A stretch of 64,000 nt of DNA from Streptomyces sp. NBC_00569. GTDB taxonomy: Bacteria; Actinomycetota; Actinomycetes; Streptomycetales; Streptomycetaceae. Positions within the stretch are counted from its first letter, which is position 1, and every line of letters begins with the position of its first letter. A program made the translations under genes and the position numbers. Of this stretch, positions 1-9,327 are shown in pieces. The notes beneath the pieces were generated by a model. The model worked only from the letters and a program-made list of their open reading frames with translations. It did no database searches and was not told the origin of the DNA. The stretch is taken from contig NZ_CP107783.1 in the NCBI RefSeq assembly GCF_036345255.1, positions 9,107,001-9,171,000 on the forward strand, read 5' to 3'.

Positions 1-152
1 CGACGTCGATCGAGGAGAACCTACGCTCACGGCCTACCCAAGTCACAGGAATCTTCCCCGAGTCAGCCCAAAGACGAAGCCTCACGGGGTGAACTCCAAG
101 ACACTTAGCGGCCTTTGAGAGTCGAAGAAGCCCCATGAAAACTACTCTACGA
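1..152. other. Window edge without a confident gene
   Basis: No gene is called here. On the plus strand one frame is open from the window edge to a TGA at 90-92 and could be the tail of an upstream gene, but I do not recognise it. The stretch from about 100 to 175 is noticeably AT-richer than the flanking DNA and runs into the last codons of the PucR gene. A short possible stem (CCCCG near 56, CGGGG near 85) is visible but weak. It may be the edge of an old insertion. Confidence 0.3.
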
Positions 153-1751
153 TCACTGAGGATTTTCATTCAAATTAGTGAGCCTGAGTTCGAGCCAGGC
201 GGCGAGCCGCACCTCGCGGTCGTCGAGGTCCAGGCCGAAGAGTTCACGTACGCGCCGCAGCCGGTAGCGCAGGGTGTTGGGATGCACCCGCAGACCGGCC
301 GCGGCGCTCGCGACGTCGCCGGTCGCGTCCAGCCAGGCCGTGACCGTCGCGGCGTAGTCGGTGCCCTGCTCCGCGTCGTGCGCCAGCAGCGCGGCGACTC
401 CGGGCATCCGCAGCCACGGCTCCCGACGCAGCTCGTCGGCGAGGCGGTTCAGCAGGACGACATGGCGGACGTCCTCGGCGGTGGCCGTGGGCGCGCCCGC
501 CCGGCCGCCTTCGGTGGCCCGGAGGATGTCGTCCGCCTCGCGCCGCAGCGCACCGGCCCGCAGCAGATCCGGGTACGCCCGCGTCACCACGGCCCGCACC
601 GGCGTACCGAGGGCAGCCCGTACGGCTCCCAGCGCGCCGTCCGCGAACCTCCGCGCGGCGGCGGGTGAGGGCGAGGTCAGCAGCACGTACACCGCACGGG
701 CCGAGGCCGTCACCGTCGCCGTCGGGAGATGCGCCGCGCAGTACCGGACCAGGGACGACTCCAGGTGGGCGATGAGGGCGCTGCCCTCGTCCGGGGCGAA
801 CGCGGCCAGGCTCACCTTCTCCCCCTGGCCGAGCCCGAGCCGCGACGCGGCCTCGTCGGCCGGCGGCCCGTACCCCTCCAGGAGCGCGCGCAGCGTGTCC
901 CGGCGCATGCGCTGCTCGGTCTCCGTCGCGTTCAGCGCGCGCAGCAGGTGCGGGGCCGCCAGCCGCGCCGCGTCCCGCAACGCCGACGCGGCCTGTTCCG
1001 ACAGGCCGCCCTCCGGCTCGATCGCCCACAACGTCCCCAGCGGCAGCGTCCCCGCCCGCACCGCGACCGCCGCACGCGCCAGCTCGTCGCGGGCCCGGGG
1101 GAACCGGACCACGCCGTCGGCCGCCAGTACGTCGCGGTACTGCTGCCGCTGGCCGGGGTCGTCAGGAACCCGCCGCTCCAGGATGCCGCGTTCGCGCAGA
1201 CTGTCGATGCGCTGACCGGGGACGTTCGAGTAGGCGACGACATGCTGGTCCAGGTCCTCGACCGCGACCGAGCCGCCCACGACGGCGGCCACCGCGTCGG
1301 CCAGAGAGAACAGCTCCTCGGTCCCGGCGGGGGCCGACGGGGACAGGTCACCCACTCCGTACGCCGCGAGCGCGCAGCCGATCTCCGCGTCCACGTACCG
1401 CCACGGCACCGCGTCGCCGGCGGCGAGCACCGCCAGGGAGCACCGCTCGGCCTCGGCCGTCAGCCGATCCGCCTCCTGGCCACGGCACTTGACGACCACC
1501 CCCGCATAACCCTCCGCCGCCGCGCGGCGCAGCACGGTGCCCGTACGCGGATCGGCCACGTCCGCGCCGACGAGCAGCAGCAGTGCCGAGGGGGCCGCGG
1601 GCAGCGGGTCGCCCGGGTCGTGGATGACCGTGCCGCGCACGGGGACGTCGAGGCCGCCGGGCGCTGCGAGTACGCGGAGGGGGCCGGTGGAGCCGACCAG
1701 GAAGCGCAGGGAACCCGCGGCCCGGCCGTCGGGGATTGTCCGATCAGACAA
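153..1751 (-). CDS. PucR-family transcriptional regulator
   Basis: This 532-aa protein is a PucR-type DNA-binding regulator, a family that often controls purine, polyamine or amino-acid catabolism. The N-terminal 30-140 region fits the PucR sensory domain. The C-terminal end carries the HTH_30 helix-turn-helix, with VHPNTLRYRLRRV from about residue 489. It is divergent from the diaminopimelate decarboxylase gene with about 93 bp shared between them, so control of that gene or of itself is plausible. The last eight residues (TNLNENPQ) use AT-rich codons unlike the rest of the gene and may come from an insertion at its 3-prime end. The effector is unknown. Confidence 0.85.
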   Translation of the reverse strand: MSDRTIPDGRAAGSLRFLVGSTGPLRVLAAPGGLDVPVRGTVIHDPGDPLPAAPSALLLLVGADVADPRTGTVLRRAAAEGYAGVVVKCRGQEADRLTAEAERCSLAVLAAGDAVPWRYVDAEIGCALAAYGVGDLSPSAPAGTEELFSLADAVAAVVGGSVAVEDLDQHVVAYSNVPGQRIDSLRERGILERRVPDDPGQRQQYRDVLAADGVVRFPRARDELARAAVAVRAGTLPLGTLWAIEPEGGLSEQAASALRDAARLAAPHLLRALNATETEQRMRRDTLRALLEGYGPPADEAASRLGLGQGEKVSLAAFAPDEGSALIAHLESSLVRYCAAHLPTATVTASARAVYVLLTSPSPAAARRFADGALGAVRAALGTPVRAVVTRAYPDLLRAGALRREADDILRATEGGRAGAPTATAEDVRHVVLLNRLADELRREPWLRMPGVAALLAHDAEQGTDYAATVTAWLDATGDVASAAAGLRVHPNTLRYRLRRVRELFGLDLDDREVRLAAWLELRLTNLNENPQ

Positions 1752-1844
1752 CGGGGGCCTCGATTCCTGGGGCGGGACGCCGGTGAAGGCGACGGGGGAA
1801 GCCGTCAGGATAGGCCCATCGACCAGGGACAGGAGCCATCGCCC

Positions 1845-3119
1845 ATGAGCGCCACGACCGCCACCTCAGATATCGCCGGACTCTTCCCGAAGGGGACATA
1901 TCTCGCCCCGGACGGCGAGATCGTCGTCGGCGGATGCCGCCTCGACGACCTCGCCGAGCGCTTCGGCACCCCGGCCGTCATCGTCGACGAGGGCGCTCTC
2001 AGGGCCCGGGCGCGCGAGTACGTGGACGCACTGAGCCGCCATTGGCCGAACGGACAAGTCGTCTTCGCCTCGAAGTCCTTCCCGTGCACTGCCGTCGTCC
2101 GGGTGATGGTCGAGGAGGGACTCGGCGTGGACGTCGCCGGCGGCGGGGAACTCGTGGCCGCACTCGCCGCGGGCGCCGACCCGGCCCGGCTCGTCGTCCA
2201 CGGCAACGCCAAGACCGACGAGGAACTCGCCATGGCGGTCGGCGCCGGAGCCGGCACGATCGTCATCGACAACTTCGACGACATCGACCGCCTGGAGAAG
2301 ATCGTCACGGACGAGCAGCGCGTGCTGATCCGTGTCATCCCGGACGTCGAGGCCGACACCCACGAGGCGATGGCGACCGGCCACGCCGGCTCCAAGTTCG
2401 GACTCTCCGTGCACGACGCCGTGCGGGCCGCGGCGCGGCTGCGCGCCAGTGACCGGCTGCGCCTCGACGGCGTGCACGTCCACGTCGGCTCGCAGCTCCT
2501 CGACACCGCCCCGTTCGCCCGCGCCGTCGAGGCCATCGCCTCTCTCGGCGAGCTGGGTGAGCACGCCGTGTACGACCTGGGCGGCGGCCTGGGCGTCCGC
2601 TACACGTACGCGGACCAGGCGCCGACGGTCGACGAGTACGTGCGAACCCTGACCGACGCCGCCCGCGCCCACCTCCCCGCGAACGCCCGGCTGATCATCG
2701 AGCCCGGCCGTTCCCTGGTTGCCGAGTCGGCGCTCACCCTCTACCGCGCCGTGACCGTCAAGCGGGGCCGACCCCGCGCCCTCGTCGCCGTCGACGGCGG
2801 CATGGGCGACAACCTCGAACCGATGCTGTACGGCCAGCGCTTCGAGGCGACCGTCACCTCCCGCGTCGGCGGCGGCGAACCCTGCGACCTGGTCGGCCGC
2901 CACTGCGAGTCGGGCGACACCCTCATCCGTGACGTGCCGCTGCGGGCCCCGGCCGTCGGCGACCTGATCGCGGTACCGGTCACCGGCGCGTACTGCTACT
3001 CGATCTCCAACAACTACAACGGCGCCCGCCGCCCACCGGTCGTCTTCTGCCACGACGGCGAGGCCCGCGCCGTGGTCCGCCGCGAGACGTACGAGGACCT
3101 GCTGCGCCGCGACCAGTGA
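1845..3119 (+). CDS. lysA: Diaminopimelate decarboxylase (LysA-type, PLP-dependent)
   Basis: This 424-aa fold-type III PLP enzyme should decarboxylate meso-diaminopimelate to L-lysine in the cytosol. The PLP-binding lysine is K77 in FASKSFP. The family motifs HVHVGSQ, GGGLGVRY, EPGRSLV, HCESGD and GAYCYSISNNYN follow in the expected order. The ATG at 1845 has AGGAG 10 bases upstream. The frame stays open far upstream only because of high GC and antisense overlap with the regulator gene. Its divergence from a PucR regulator, rather than location in a lysine operon, suggests it may be a second copy or a catabolic paralogue; a related basic amino acid as substrate cannot be excluded. Confidence 0.85.
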   Translation: MSATTATSDIAGLFPKGTYLAPDGEIVVGGCRLDDLAERFGTPAVIVDEGALRARAREYVDALSRHWPNGQVVFASKSFPCTAVVRVMVEEGLGVDVAGGGELVAALAAGADPARLVVHGNAKTDEELAMAVGAGAGTIVIDNFDDIDRLEKIVTDEQRVLIRVIPDVEADTHEAMATGHAGSKFGLSVHDAVRAAARLRASDRLRLDGVHVHVGSQLLDTAPFARAVEAIASLGELGEHAVYDLGGGLGVRYTYADQAPTVDEYVRTLTDAARAHLPANARLIIEPGRSLVAESALTLYRAVTVKRGRPRALVAVDGGMGDNLEPMLYGQRFEATVTSRVGGGEPCDLVGRHCESGDTLIRDVPLRAPAVGDLIAVPVTGAYCYSISNNYNGARRPPVVFCHDGEARAVVRRETYEDLLRRDQ

Positions 3120-3167
3120 CGGTGTCCTCATAGGGGAGTGGTGCCTGACGGCCGCCGGATCCCCCGG

Positions 3168-3869
3168 CTATACCGACCGGGCGACGGCCGCCACCACCTG
3201 GGCCGTCGCCAGGCCGAAGGCGCGCACGGAGGCACCGGCAACGCAGCGGTCCGCCGCCGGGTCGTACACGCAGCCGAGCACCCCGGCGTGATCAGTGGCC
3301 TGTTCGCTGAGTGCGCAGTCCCAGCCGTGCGCGCGCAGAGCCTCGCGCAGTTCCCGCGAGGAGTCGACGGAGACGGAGGCGTCGTCCGTGCCGTGCACCA
3401 GGCGTACGGGCACACGTGCCGTGGCGCGCCCGAGCGCCTGGAGGGGCACGGCTCCCGTGGTGCGCGCCGGGCGCCGGTAGCCGCCAGCGATGCCGACGAC
3501 CGCGGCGGGTGGCCGGCCGTCGAGCAGTTCCGGGTCCAGGGCCACCCCCAGTGCGGCGCCCGCACCCGCCGACCAGCCGGCGACGACCAGCTGCCGGGAG
3601 TCCCCGGCGAAGTCGCGGGCGAACCGCAGCGAATCGGTGAGATGCGCGCGGCCCTCGTCGGAGGTGTCCGAACGCCAGTCGGGGACGAGGACGGTGAGGC
3701 CCAGTTCGGCGATGTCCTGGGCCAGCGGGACCATCACGTCGCGCTCGTCGGTCCCGATGCCGTGCCACAGAAGGACACAAGGACCCTCGGCCTGGGGTGA
3801 GTTGTGGATGTCGAGAGACTTGTGCTCCCCGCCGGTGGGATAGGACACGGTGCGGATCGTTGCGCTCAA
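3168..3869 (-). CDS. Alpha/beta hydrolase (dienelactone-hydrolase-like)
   Basis: This is a 233-aa serine hydrolase of unknown substrate. The nucleophile elbow is GWSAG, the acidic residue is probably in LVHGTDD, and the catalytic histidine in TDHAG, in the usual order. No signal peptide is seen, so it is cytosolic. The start chosen is TTG at 3869, because AGGAGG lies seven bases upstream; a longer reading to 3986 adds 39 arginine- and glycine-rich residues without family resemblance. The gene faces away from the MpaB-type oxygenase gene. Confidence 0.75.
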   Translation of the reverse strand: MSATIRTVSYPTGGEHKSLDIHNSPQAEGPCVLLWHGIGTDERDVMVPLAQDIAELGLTVLVPDWRSDTSDEGRAHLTDSLRFARDFAGDSRQLVVAGWSAGAGAALGVALDPELLDGRPPAAVVGIAGGYRRPARTTGAVPLQALGRATARVPVRLVHGTDDASVSVDSSRELREALRAHGWDCALSEQATDHAGVLGCVYDPAADRCVAGASVRAFGLATAQVVAAVARSV

Positions 3870-4027
3870 GGTCGTTCCTCCTGGCCGCCGGAATGCTGCA
3901 TCCTGGCCCCATCCTGGCCGCACCACCGCCGCGAAGTCTCCCCGGGTGGCCCGGACGGACACCCCCGGCCTGCCCCAACCGGACAAAGTAGGCTGGATAC
4001 GCGCATCCGAAGGGACGTCACGTCACC

Positions 4028-4915
4028 ATGAGACTGACCGGACCGGACGGCCGCGGAGTGCGGGAGCGGCTGGGAAAGAACCTCTTCGCCCGTGTCGCGG
4101 GCCCCGAGGGGCCGAAGAACCGCGTCCGTATCCACCAGACCCCCGGACCGCGCTGGTTCGGCCCGGACCGCCCCATCCGCACGGTGCACGGGGACGCGTC
4201 CATGTTCATCGGCGGGATCTCGGCCCTGCTGCTCCAGTCGCTCCACCCCCTCGCCATGGCCGCCGTGTCCGCCCACTCGGGCTTCCGCGGCGATCCCTGG
4301 GGCAGGCTCCAGCGCACGAGCACCTTCCTGGCGATGACGACATACGGCCCCGCCGAAGGTGCCCAAGAGGCCTGCGACCGGGTGCGGGCTGTCCACGCCC
4401 GGGTGCGCGGGGTGACCGCTGACGGCGCGGCCTACCACGCGGGGGACCCGCATCTGCTCGGCTGGGTCCACATCGCGGAGGTCGACAGCTTCCTGCGCGC
4501 TCATCAGCGGTACGGTGCCCACCCGCTGACGGGCGACGAGTACGACGGGTACGTCGCCGACGCGGCGCGCGTGGCCACCGCGCTGGGGGTCCTGGACCCG
4601 CCCACGAACCGGAAGGAGCTCGCCGAGCGGTTCACGGCGTACCGGCGTGAGCTGCGTGCGACACCGGAAGCGCGCGGCGCCGCCCGCTTCCTCCTCCTCG
4701 ACCCACCGGTGCCGCTGGTCGCCCGGCTTCCGTACGGGGTTCTCGCCGCGAACGCCGTATCCCTGCTGCCCAGTTGGGCGGCGGCGGAACTGCGTCTGCC
4801 GCGACTTCCGTTGGTCGACACCGTGGCCGTCCGTCCGCTCGGCCGCGGCGTCACTTCGTTGGTGCGCTGGGCCATGGCGCCCAACCGGCCCCTGCCGGAC
4901 CCACCGGCGGGCTGA
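4028..4915 (+). CDS. Oxygenase MpaB family protein (DUF2236)
   Basis: The 295-aa product matches the DUF2236/MpaB family, haem-linked oxygenases related to the rubber latex-clearing protein and the fungal MpaB. Seen in the sequence are an N-terminal region followed by HGDASMFIGGISALLLQSLHPLAMAAV, typical of the family opening, and the histidine-containing LGWVHIAEVDSFL segment, a candidate haem ligand region. No signal peptide is evident. The ATG has GAAGGGA 14 bases upstream, which is rather distant. The physiological substrate is unknown. Confidence 0.75.
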   Translation: MRLTGPDGRGVRERLGKNLFARVAGPEGPKNRVRIHQTPGPRWFGPDRPIRTVHGDASMFIGGISALLLQSLHPLAMAAVSAHSGFRGDPWGRLQRTSTFLAMTTYGPAEGAQEACDRVRAVHARVRGVTADGAAYHAGDPHLLGWVHIAEVDSFLRAHQRYGAHPLTGDEYDGYVADAARVATALGVLDPPTNRKELAERFTAYRRELRATPEARGAARFLLLDPPVPLVARLPYGVLAANAVSLLPSWAAAELRLPRLPLVDTVAVRPLGRGVTSLVRWAMAPNRPLPDPPAG

Positions 4916-5112
4916 CTTCGCCGCGGTGGGGCCGGCCCTGGGCCTCCCGCGTCATTGACCTGTGTACGCCTCCCGTTCGGAGAGCTACGCGGCGGGCCAC
5001 CCGGTGTCGGCGGCGAAGGTGAGCCGCATCAGCAGGCGAGAAGATGCTAGGGATGCGGGCGTCCGCGGCCGTGCGGCGTGCGCGATCGTGCGCGCCGCCT
5101 ACTCTGGTGATC

Positions 5113-5517
5113 ATGAGTGGCGAGAGAGACCTGCGGGCACTGCTGAGCGGCATGCGGCCGGAGCTGAATCCCGGGCGCTACGTCTTCACCACCGTCGACG
5201 GTGCGATCCAGCCCGGCGTCACGCCCGTGGTGACCGTCGCCGAGCGGGAGGCCCTGACGCTGGTGGTCCCGCTGGAGGAGGCCGACGCGGCGGGTCTCGC
5301 CCACGACTACGTGGCGGGGTGGATCACCCTGCGCGTCCACTCGGCGCTGGAGGCCGTGGGTCTGACCGCGGCCGTCGCCCAGGAGCTCGCCACCGCGGGC
5401 CTGAGCTGCAACGTCGTGGCGGGGTTCCACCACGACCACCTGTTCGTCCCGCACGGGCGGGCGCAAGAGGCGGTGGCGCTGCTGGAAGACCTCGCGCACC
5501 GGTCGGCCGCCACGTGA
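5113..5517 (+). CDS. Small ACT-domain protein
   Basis: The 134-aa protein resembles stand-alone ACT-like proteins: two beta-alpha-beta units, with strands around ALTLVVPLEEA and CNVVAGFHHDHLFVP. Such proteins may bind amino acids, but no ligand can be assigned. I chose ATG 5113 (MSGERDL) rather than 5044 because the 23 extra residues are arginine/alanine-rich and lack family character. A clear ribosome binding site is not visible. It converges on the ROK regulator gene with 16 bp between the stops. Confidence 0.65.
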   Translation: MSGERDLRALLSGMRPELNPGRYVFTTVDGAIQPGVTPVVTVAEREALTLVVPLEEADAAGLAHDYVAGWITLRVHSALEAVGLTAAVAQELATAGLSCNVVAGFHHDHLFVPHGRAQEAVALLEDLAHRSAAT

Positions 5518-5533
5518 CGGAGCCGGGCGCGGG

Positions 5534-6817
5534 TCACCCGAGCACGCGGCCCTCAAGCGCCGTGCGCCAGGCGGGCGGTGTCGGTTCCTGGGCCGGGGTG
5601 TCGCGGCGGCCGCCGCGGGCGAAGAAGTCCTCCAGGGGAAGGGTCGCCGCACCGACCGTGACCGCGTCGGGGCCCAGCTTGCCCAGCGCGATGGTGGCCT
5701 TTCCGGCCGGGTAGGACAGGGCGTACTTCGTGGTGTGCTTCCGGACGTCGTCGAGGAAACGGGAGCCGAACTGGAGCCCTGCCCAGCCGCCGATCAGGAT
5801 GCGCTCCGGCTGGAAGAGGTTGATCAGGTCGGACAGCCCGGCGCCCAGGTATTCGGCCGTCTTCGCCATCACCTCGTAGGCCACCGGGTCGGGATCCGAC
5901 CCGTCCGTCGGGCACGCGGCGGCGAGCAGCGCCGTCAGCTGGGTCTCCTCGTCGACGTGCCGGGGCGGCTGTCCACCCGCCTCGCGCCACCGCTCCAGTA
6001 CGGACTCGGCCCCCGCGTACGCCTCCAGGCAGCCCGGCGCCCCGCAGCGGCACGTCCGCCCGCCGGCCTGGACCGTCAGGTGGCCCCACTCCAGGGCCCG
6101 CCCCTTGCCGTCCGCGAAGAGGCAGGCGCCGACCCCGGTGCCGAAGAGGACGATCGCGGCGCTGCGCGCCCCGCGTCCGGCGCCGAACCACATCTCCGCC
6201 TGCCCGAGCGTCTTCGCGCCGTTGTCGATGAAGTACGGCACTGCGGACGGGAGCTGGGAGGACGCTCGCAGCAGGGCCTCCAGGGGGACCGCGTCCCAGC
6301 CGATGGTCTGGCAGTGGACCACGGCCCCGGACTCGGGCACCCGCTCGACGACGCCGGGAACGCCTATCCCGATCCCGAGAAGGTCGTCCGCCGGCACGCC
6401 GGCCTCGGCGAGTACCCGCTCGATGCCGCTGCGGATGTGTTCCACGATGACGGCGACGTCGTACCCGTCGCCCGTCAACGGGATGTCGGCGCGGGCGAGT
6501 TCGGTGAGGGTCACGTCGAAGACCTCCACGCGGACGCGGGTCTCGCCGACGTCGATGCCGATCAGGTTGCCGCTGCGCGGGCTGACGCGGAGCAGGATGC
6601 GCGGCCGGCCGCCGTCGGAGTCCAGGCTGCCGGCCTCTTCCACAAGCCCGTCGGCGGCGAGTTCGCCCACGACGTTGCTGACGGATCCTGAACTCAGACC
6701 CGTGAGAGGGCCGAGTGCCTGGCGGCTCGTCGGGCCGTCGAAATACAACTGTTGCAGTATCACCGCGCGGTTGGCTCTGCGCAGGTCACTCACCGTGCGT
6801 CTGCTCCGCCGATCCAT
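5534..6817 (-). CDS. ROK-family transcriptional repressor
   Basis: This 427-aa protein has an N-terminal winged helix (about 10-80, with SRQALGPLTGLSSGSVSNVV) and a C-terminal ROK sugar-kinase-like domain beginning with GIDVGETRVRVEV. The ROK zinc motif is present as CRCGAPGCLEAY. Proteins of this class repress sugar import genes and are released by a sugar. It is divergent from a sugar ABC importer and beta-glucosidase operon across about 190 bp, so that operon is its most likely target. Confidence 0.9.
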   Translation of the reverse strand: MDRRSRRTVSDLRRANRAVILQQLYFDGPTSRQALGPLTGLSSGSVSNVVGELAADGLVEEAGSLDSDGGRPRILLRVSPRSGNLIGIDVGETRVRVEVFDVTLTELARADIPLTGDGYDVAVIVEHIRSGIERVLAEAGVPADDLLGIGIGVPGVVERVPESGAVVHCQTIGWDAVPLEALLRASSQLPSAVPYFIDNGAKTLGQAEMWFGAGRGARSAAIVLFGTGVGACLFADGKGRALEWGHLTVQAGGRTCRCGAPGCLEAYAGAESVLERWREAGGQPPRHVDEETQLTALLAAACPTDGSDPDPVAYEVMAKTAEYLGAGLSDLINLFQPERILIGGWAGLQFGSRFLDDVRKHTTKYALSYPAGKATIALGKLGPDAVTVGAATLPLEDFFARGGRRDTPAQEPTPPAWRTALEGRVLG

Positions 6818-7006
6818 CTGGGCTCCTCCCTGACCTGCGACAGACGCAAGGTACCCCTGCAGAAACCCTTGACGCGACCTTTCCGCGCGGTTTAACTCAC
6901 AGCCTAAATTAAGTCGTGGGTGACTTCAGGAACTGAACGCCGAGCGCTTCGGCCTGCAGACCCGCGCCCCGGCTTGGACGCTCCTGAGGAAGGGACACCT
7001 GGAGCC
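6818..7006. promoter_or_regulatory. Divergent ROK/ABC-importer control region
   Basis: This region separates the ROK repressor and the sugar importer operon. It holds a TTGACG that could be a -35 box at 6869-6874 and an AT-rich stretch at 6891-6912, TTTAACTCACAGCC followed by TAAATTAA, which stands out in this GC-rich genome. That stretch is a poor palindrome, so calling it the ROK operator is an inference from position and base composition. Confidence 0.4.
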
Positions 7007-8320
7007 ATGCAAAGAATTCGAGCACTCGCCAGTAGCGCGGTCGTCGTCTCCCTGCTGGCCGCGGCGACCGCCTGCGGCGGGGGTTCATCCAGTGAGGGAT
7101 CGAACGAGTCGCCCAAGACCCTGACCTACTGGGCGTCCAACCAGGGGCCGAACGTCGAGGCCGACAAGAAGATCCTCCAGCCCGAACTCGACAAGTTCGA
7201 GAAGCAGACCGGCATCAAGGTCAAGCTGGAGGTCGTCCCCTGGTCGGACCTGCTCACCCGCATCCTCACGGCGACCACCTCGGGTGAGGGCCCCGACGTC
7301 CTCAACATCGGCAACACCTGGTCGTCCTCGCTCCAGGCGACCGGCGCCCTCCTCCCGTGGGACCAGAAGAACTTCGACAAGGTCGGCGGCAAGGACCGCT
7401 TCGTCGAGTCGGCGCTCGGCTCGACGGGCGCGCAGGGCAAGGACCCGGCCGCCGTACCGCTCTACTCGATGGCCTACGCGCTCTACTACAACAAGGCGAT
7501 GTTCAAGGAAGCCGGCATCACCGAAGCGCCGAAGACCTGGGACGAACTCACCGCGGACGGCGCGAAGATATCCAAGGGCGGCAAGTGGGGACTCGGCGCC
7601 GAGGGCTCCAACCTGTCCAACAACATCCACCAGGTGTTCGTTCTCGCCAAGCAGCACGGCGGCGACTTCTTCACCGCGGACGGCAAGGCCGACTTCACCA
7701 ACGACGCCGCGGTCGCGGCCGTCAAGCAGTACGTCGACATGATGGCCACGAACAAGATCATCGCGCCCGGCAACGCCGAGTACGCGAAGAACCAGTCCCT
7801 CAGCGACTTCTCCAAGGGCAAGACCGCCATGGTCCTGTGGCAGGCCGCCGCCACCACGTTCAAGTCGCAGGGCATGCAGGACGACGAGTGGGGCGTCGCC
7901 CCGGTGCCGGTCCAGTCGGGTGCGCCCGGCGCGGGCAAGGCCACGAACTCGATGGTGGCGGGCATCAACCTCGCCGTCTTCAAGAACACCAAGAACATCG
8001 ACGGATCGCTGAAGTTCGTGAAGTTCATGACCAGCGACGCCGAGCAGAAGCTGCTCTGCAAGACCTACGGCTCCATCCCGCCGGTCAAGGCCGCCCAGAG
8101 CGACCCGGCCTTCGACCGGCCGGAGCTCAAGGTGCTGCGCGAGACCCTCGCGACCAGCGCCACCGCGCTGCCCCAGGTGTCCAACGAGTCCCAGTTCGAG
8201 ACCTCGGTCGGTACCGCCGTCAAGAACCTCTTCGCCCAGTCGGCGAGCGGCAAGCGGCCCTCCACGGCTGACGTCAAGGCCGAGCTGACCAAGGCGCAGC
8301 AGCAGATGGACAGTCAGTGA
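7007..8320 (+). CDS. Sugar ABC transporter substrate-binding lipoprotein
   Basis: The 437-aa product is a family 1 extracellular solute-binding protein. Residues 1-25 form a lipoprotein signal with the lipobox ending in ATAC, and the mature protein begins at that cysteine, followed by a glycine/serine linker. The core shows the expected landmarks WWSDLLTRIL-like and GPDVLNIGNTW segments. The ATG at 7007 has GGAG close upstream. It is the first gene of the importer operon; a beta-glucosidase at the end of the operon suggests a beta-glucoside or short beta-glucan as ligand. Confidence 0.9.
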   Translation: MQRIRALASSAVVVSLLAAATACGGGSSSEGSNESPKTLTYWASNQGPNVEADKKILQPELDKFEKQTGIKVKLEVVPWSDLLTRILTATTSGEGPDVLNIGNTWSSSLQATGALLPWDQKNFDKVGGKDRFVESALGSTGAQGKDPAAVPLYSMAYALYYNKAMFKEAGITEAPKTWDELTADGAKISKGGKWGLGAEGSNLSNNIHQVFVLAKQHGGDFFTADGKADFTNDAAVAAVKQYVDMMATNKIIAPGNAEYAKNQSLSDFSKGKTAMVLWQAAATTFKSQGMQDDEWGVAPVPVQSGAPGAGKATNSMVAGINLAVFKNTKNIDGSLKFVKFMTSDAEQKLLCKTYGSIPPVKAAQSDPAFDRPELKVLRETLATSATALPQVSNESQFETSVGTAVKNLFAQSASGKRPSTADVKAELTKAQQQMDSQ

Positions 8321-9327
8321 GCGATGTGCCCATGACCACCATCGTGAACTCCCCGAAGGGGGATCCGGCGGTGCGTGAGGACACCCCCGGGGCGACGCGC
8401 AAGCCGCGCCGCCCCGGGCGCATCCGCCGCCTGGGACTGCCGTACCTGCTGCTGCTCCCCGCGCTGCTGCTCGAGATCCTCGTCCACCTGCTGCCGATCG
8501 CCATCGGGTTCTTCATGGCGTTCAAGGAGCTGACCCAGCTCTACCTGCGGGACTGGGGGGAAGCTCCCTGGGCCGGCCTCCACAACTTCGACGTGGCCGT
8601 CGACTTCAACGAACCCGTCGGCAAGGCCCTGCTCCACTCGTTCTGGATCACCTGCGTCTTCACGCTCATGTCGGTCGGCCTGTGCTGGCTCCTCGGCACG
8701 GCGGCGGCCGTCTTCATGCAGGAGACGTTCACCGGCCGCGGCTTCCTGCGGACCCTGTTCCTGGTGCCGTACGCGCTGCCCGTCTACGCGGCAGTGATCA
8801 CCTGGGCGTTCATGTTCCAAAGGGACAACGGCCTGGTCAACCACGTACTCCACGACCAGCTCGGACTCGCCGACGGGCATCCCTTCTGGCTCATCGGCGA
8901 CAACAGCTTCTTCGCGCTGCTGACCGTCTCGGTGTGGAAGGGCTGGCCGTTCGCCTTCCTGATCGTGATGGCCGGGCTCCAGAACATCCCCAAGGAGCTC
9001 TACGAGGCCGCCGCCATGGACGGCGCCGGCATCTGGCAGCAGATCCGGCGCATCACCATTCCCTCGCTGCGCCCGGTCAACCAGGTGCTCGTACTCGTCC
9101 TGTTCCTGTGGACGTTCAACGACTTCAACACACCGTTCGTGCTGTTCGGGCGGGCGGCGCCCGAGGCGGCCGATCTCATCTCCGTGCACATCTACCAGTC
9201 GTCCTTCGCCACCTGGAACTTCGGCACCGGCGCGGCCATGTCCGTACTCCTGCTCCTGTTCCTGCTCCTGGTGACGGGGATCTACCTGGTGCTCACCTCA
9301 CGAGGGAGGAAGGTCTCCCGTGGCTAG
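8317..9327 (+). CDS. Sugar ABC transporter permease (MalF-type)
   Basis: A 336-aa membrane subunit with about six hydrophobic helices. The cytoplasmic EAA loop that contacts the ATPase is clear at YEAAAMDGAGIWQQIRRITIP. The GTG start overlaps the stop of the binding-protein gene by four bases (GTGA), indicating translational coupling. A long N-terminal arm before the first helix is rich in basic residues. It pairs with the next gene to form the membrane channel. Confidence 0.9.
   Translation: MSDVPMTTIVNSPKGDPAVREDTPGATRKPRRPGRIRRLGLPYLLLLPALLLEILVHLLPIAIGFFMAFKELTQLYLRDWGEAPWAGLHNFDVAVDFNEPVGKALLHSFWITCVFTLMSVGLCWLLGTAAAVFMQETFTGRGFLRTLFLVPYALPVYAAVITWAFMFQRDNGLVNHVLHDQLGLADGHPFWLIGDNSFFALLTVSVWKGWPFAFLIVMAGLQNIPKELYEAAAMDGAGIWQQIRRITIPSLRPVNQVLVLVLFLWTFNDFNTPFVLFGRAAPEAADLISVHIYQSSFATWNFGTGAAMSVLLLLFLLLVTGIYLVLTSRGRKVSRG

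Noticed and set aside
729..1844. Plus-strand open reading that would extend the diaminopimelate decarboxylase by about 370 residues
   Set aside because: It is antisense to the PucR gene, its translation is arginine/glutamine-rich without family similarity, and the proper ATG with a ribosome binding site is at 1845.
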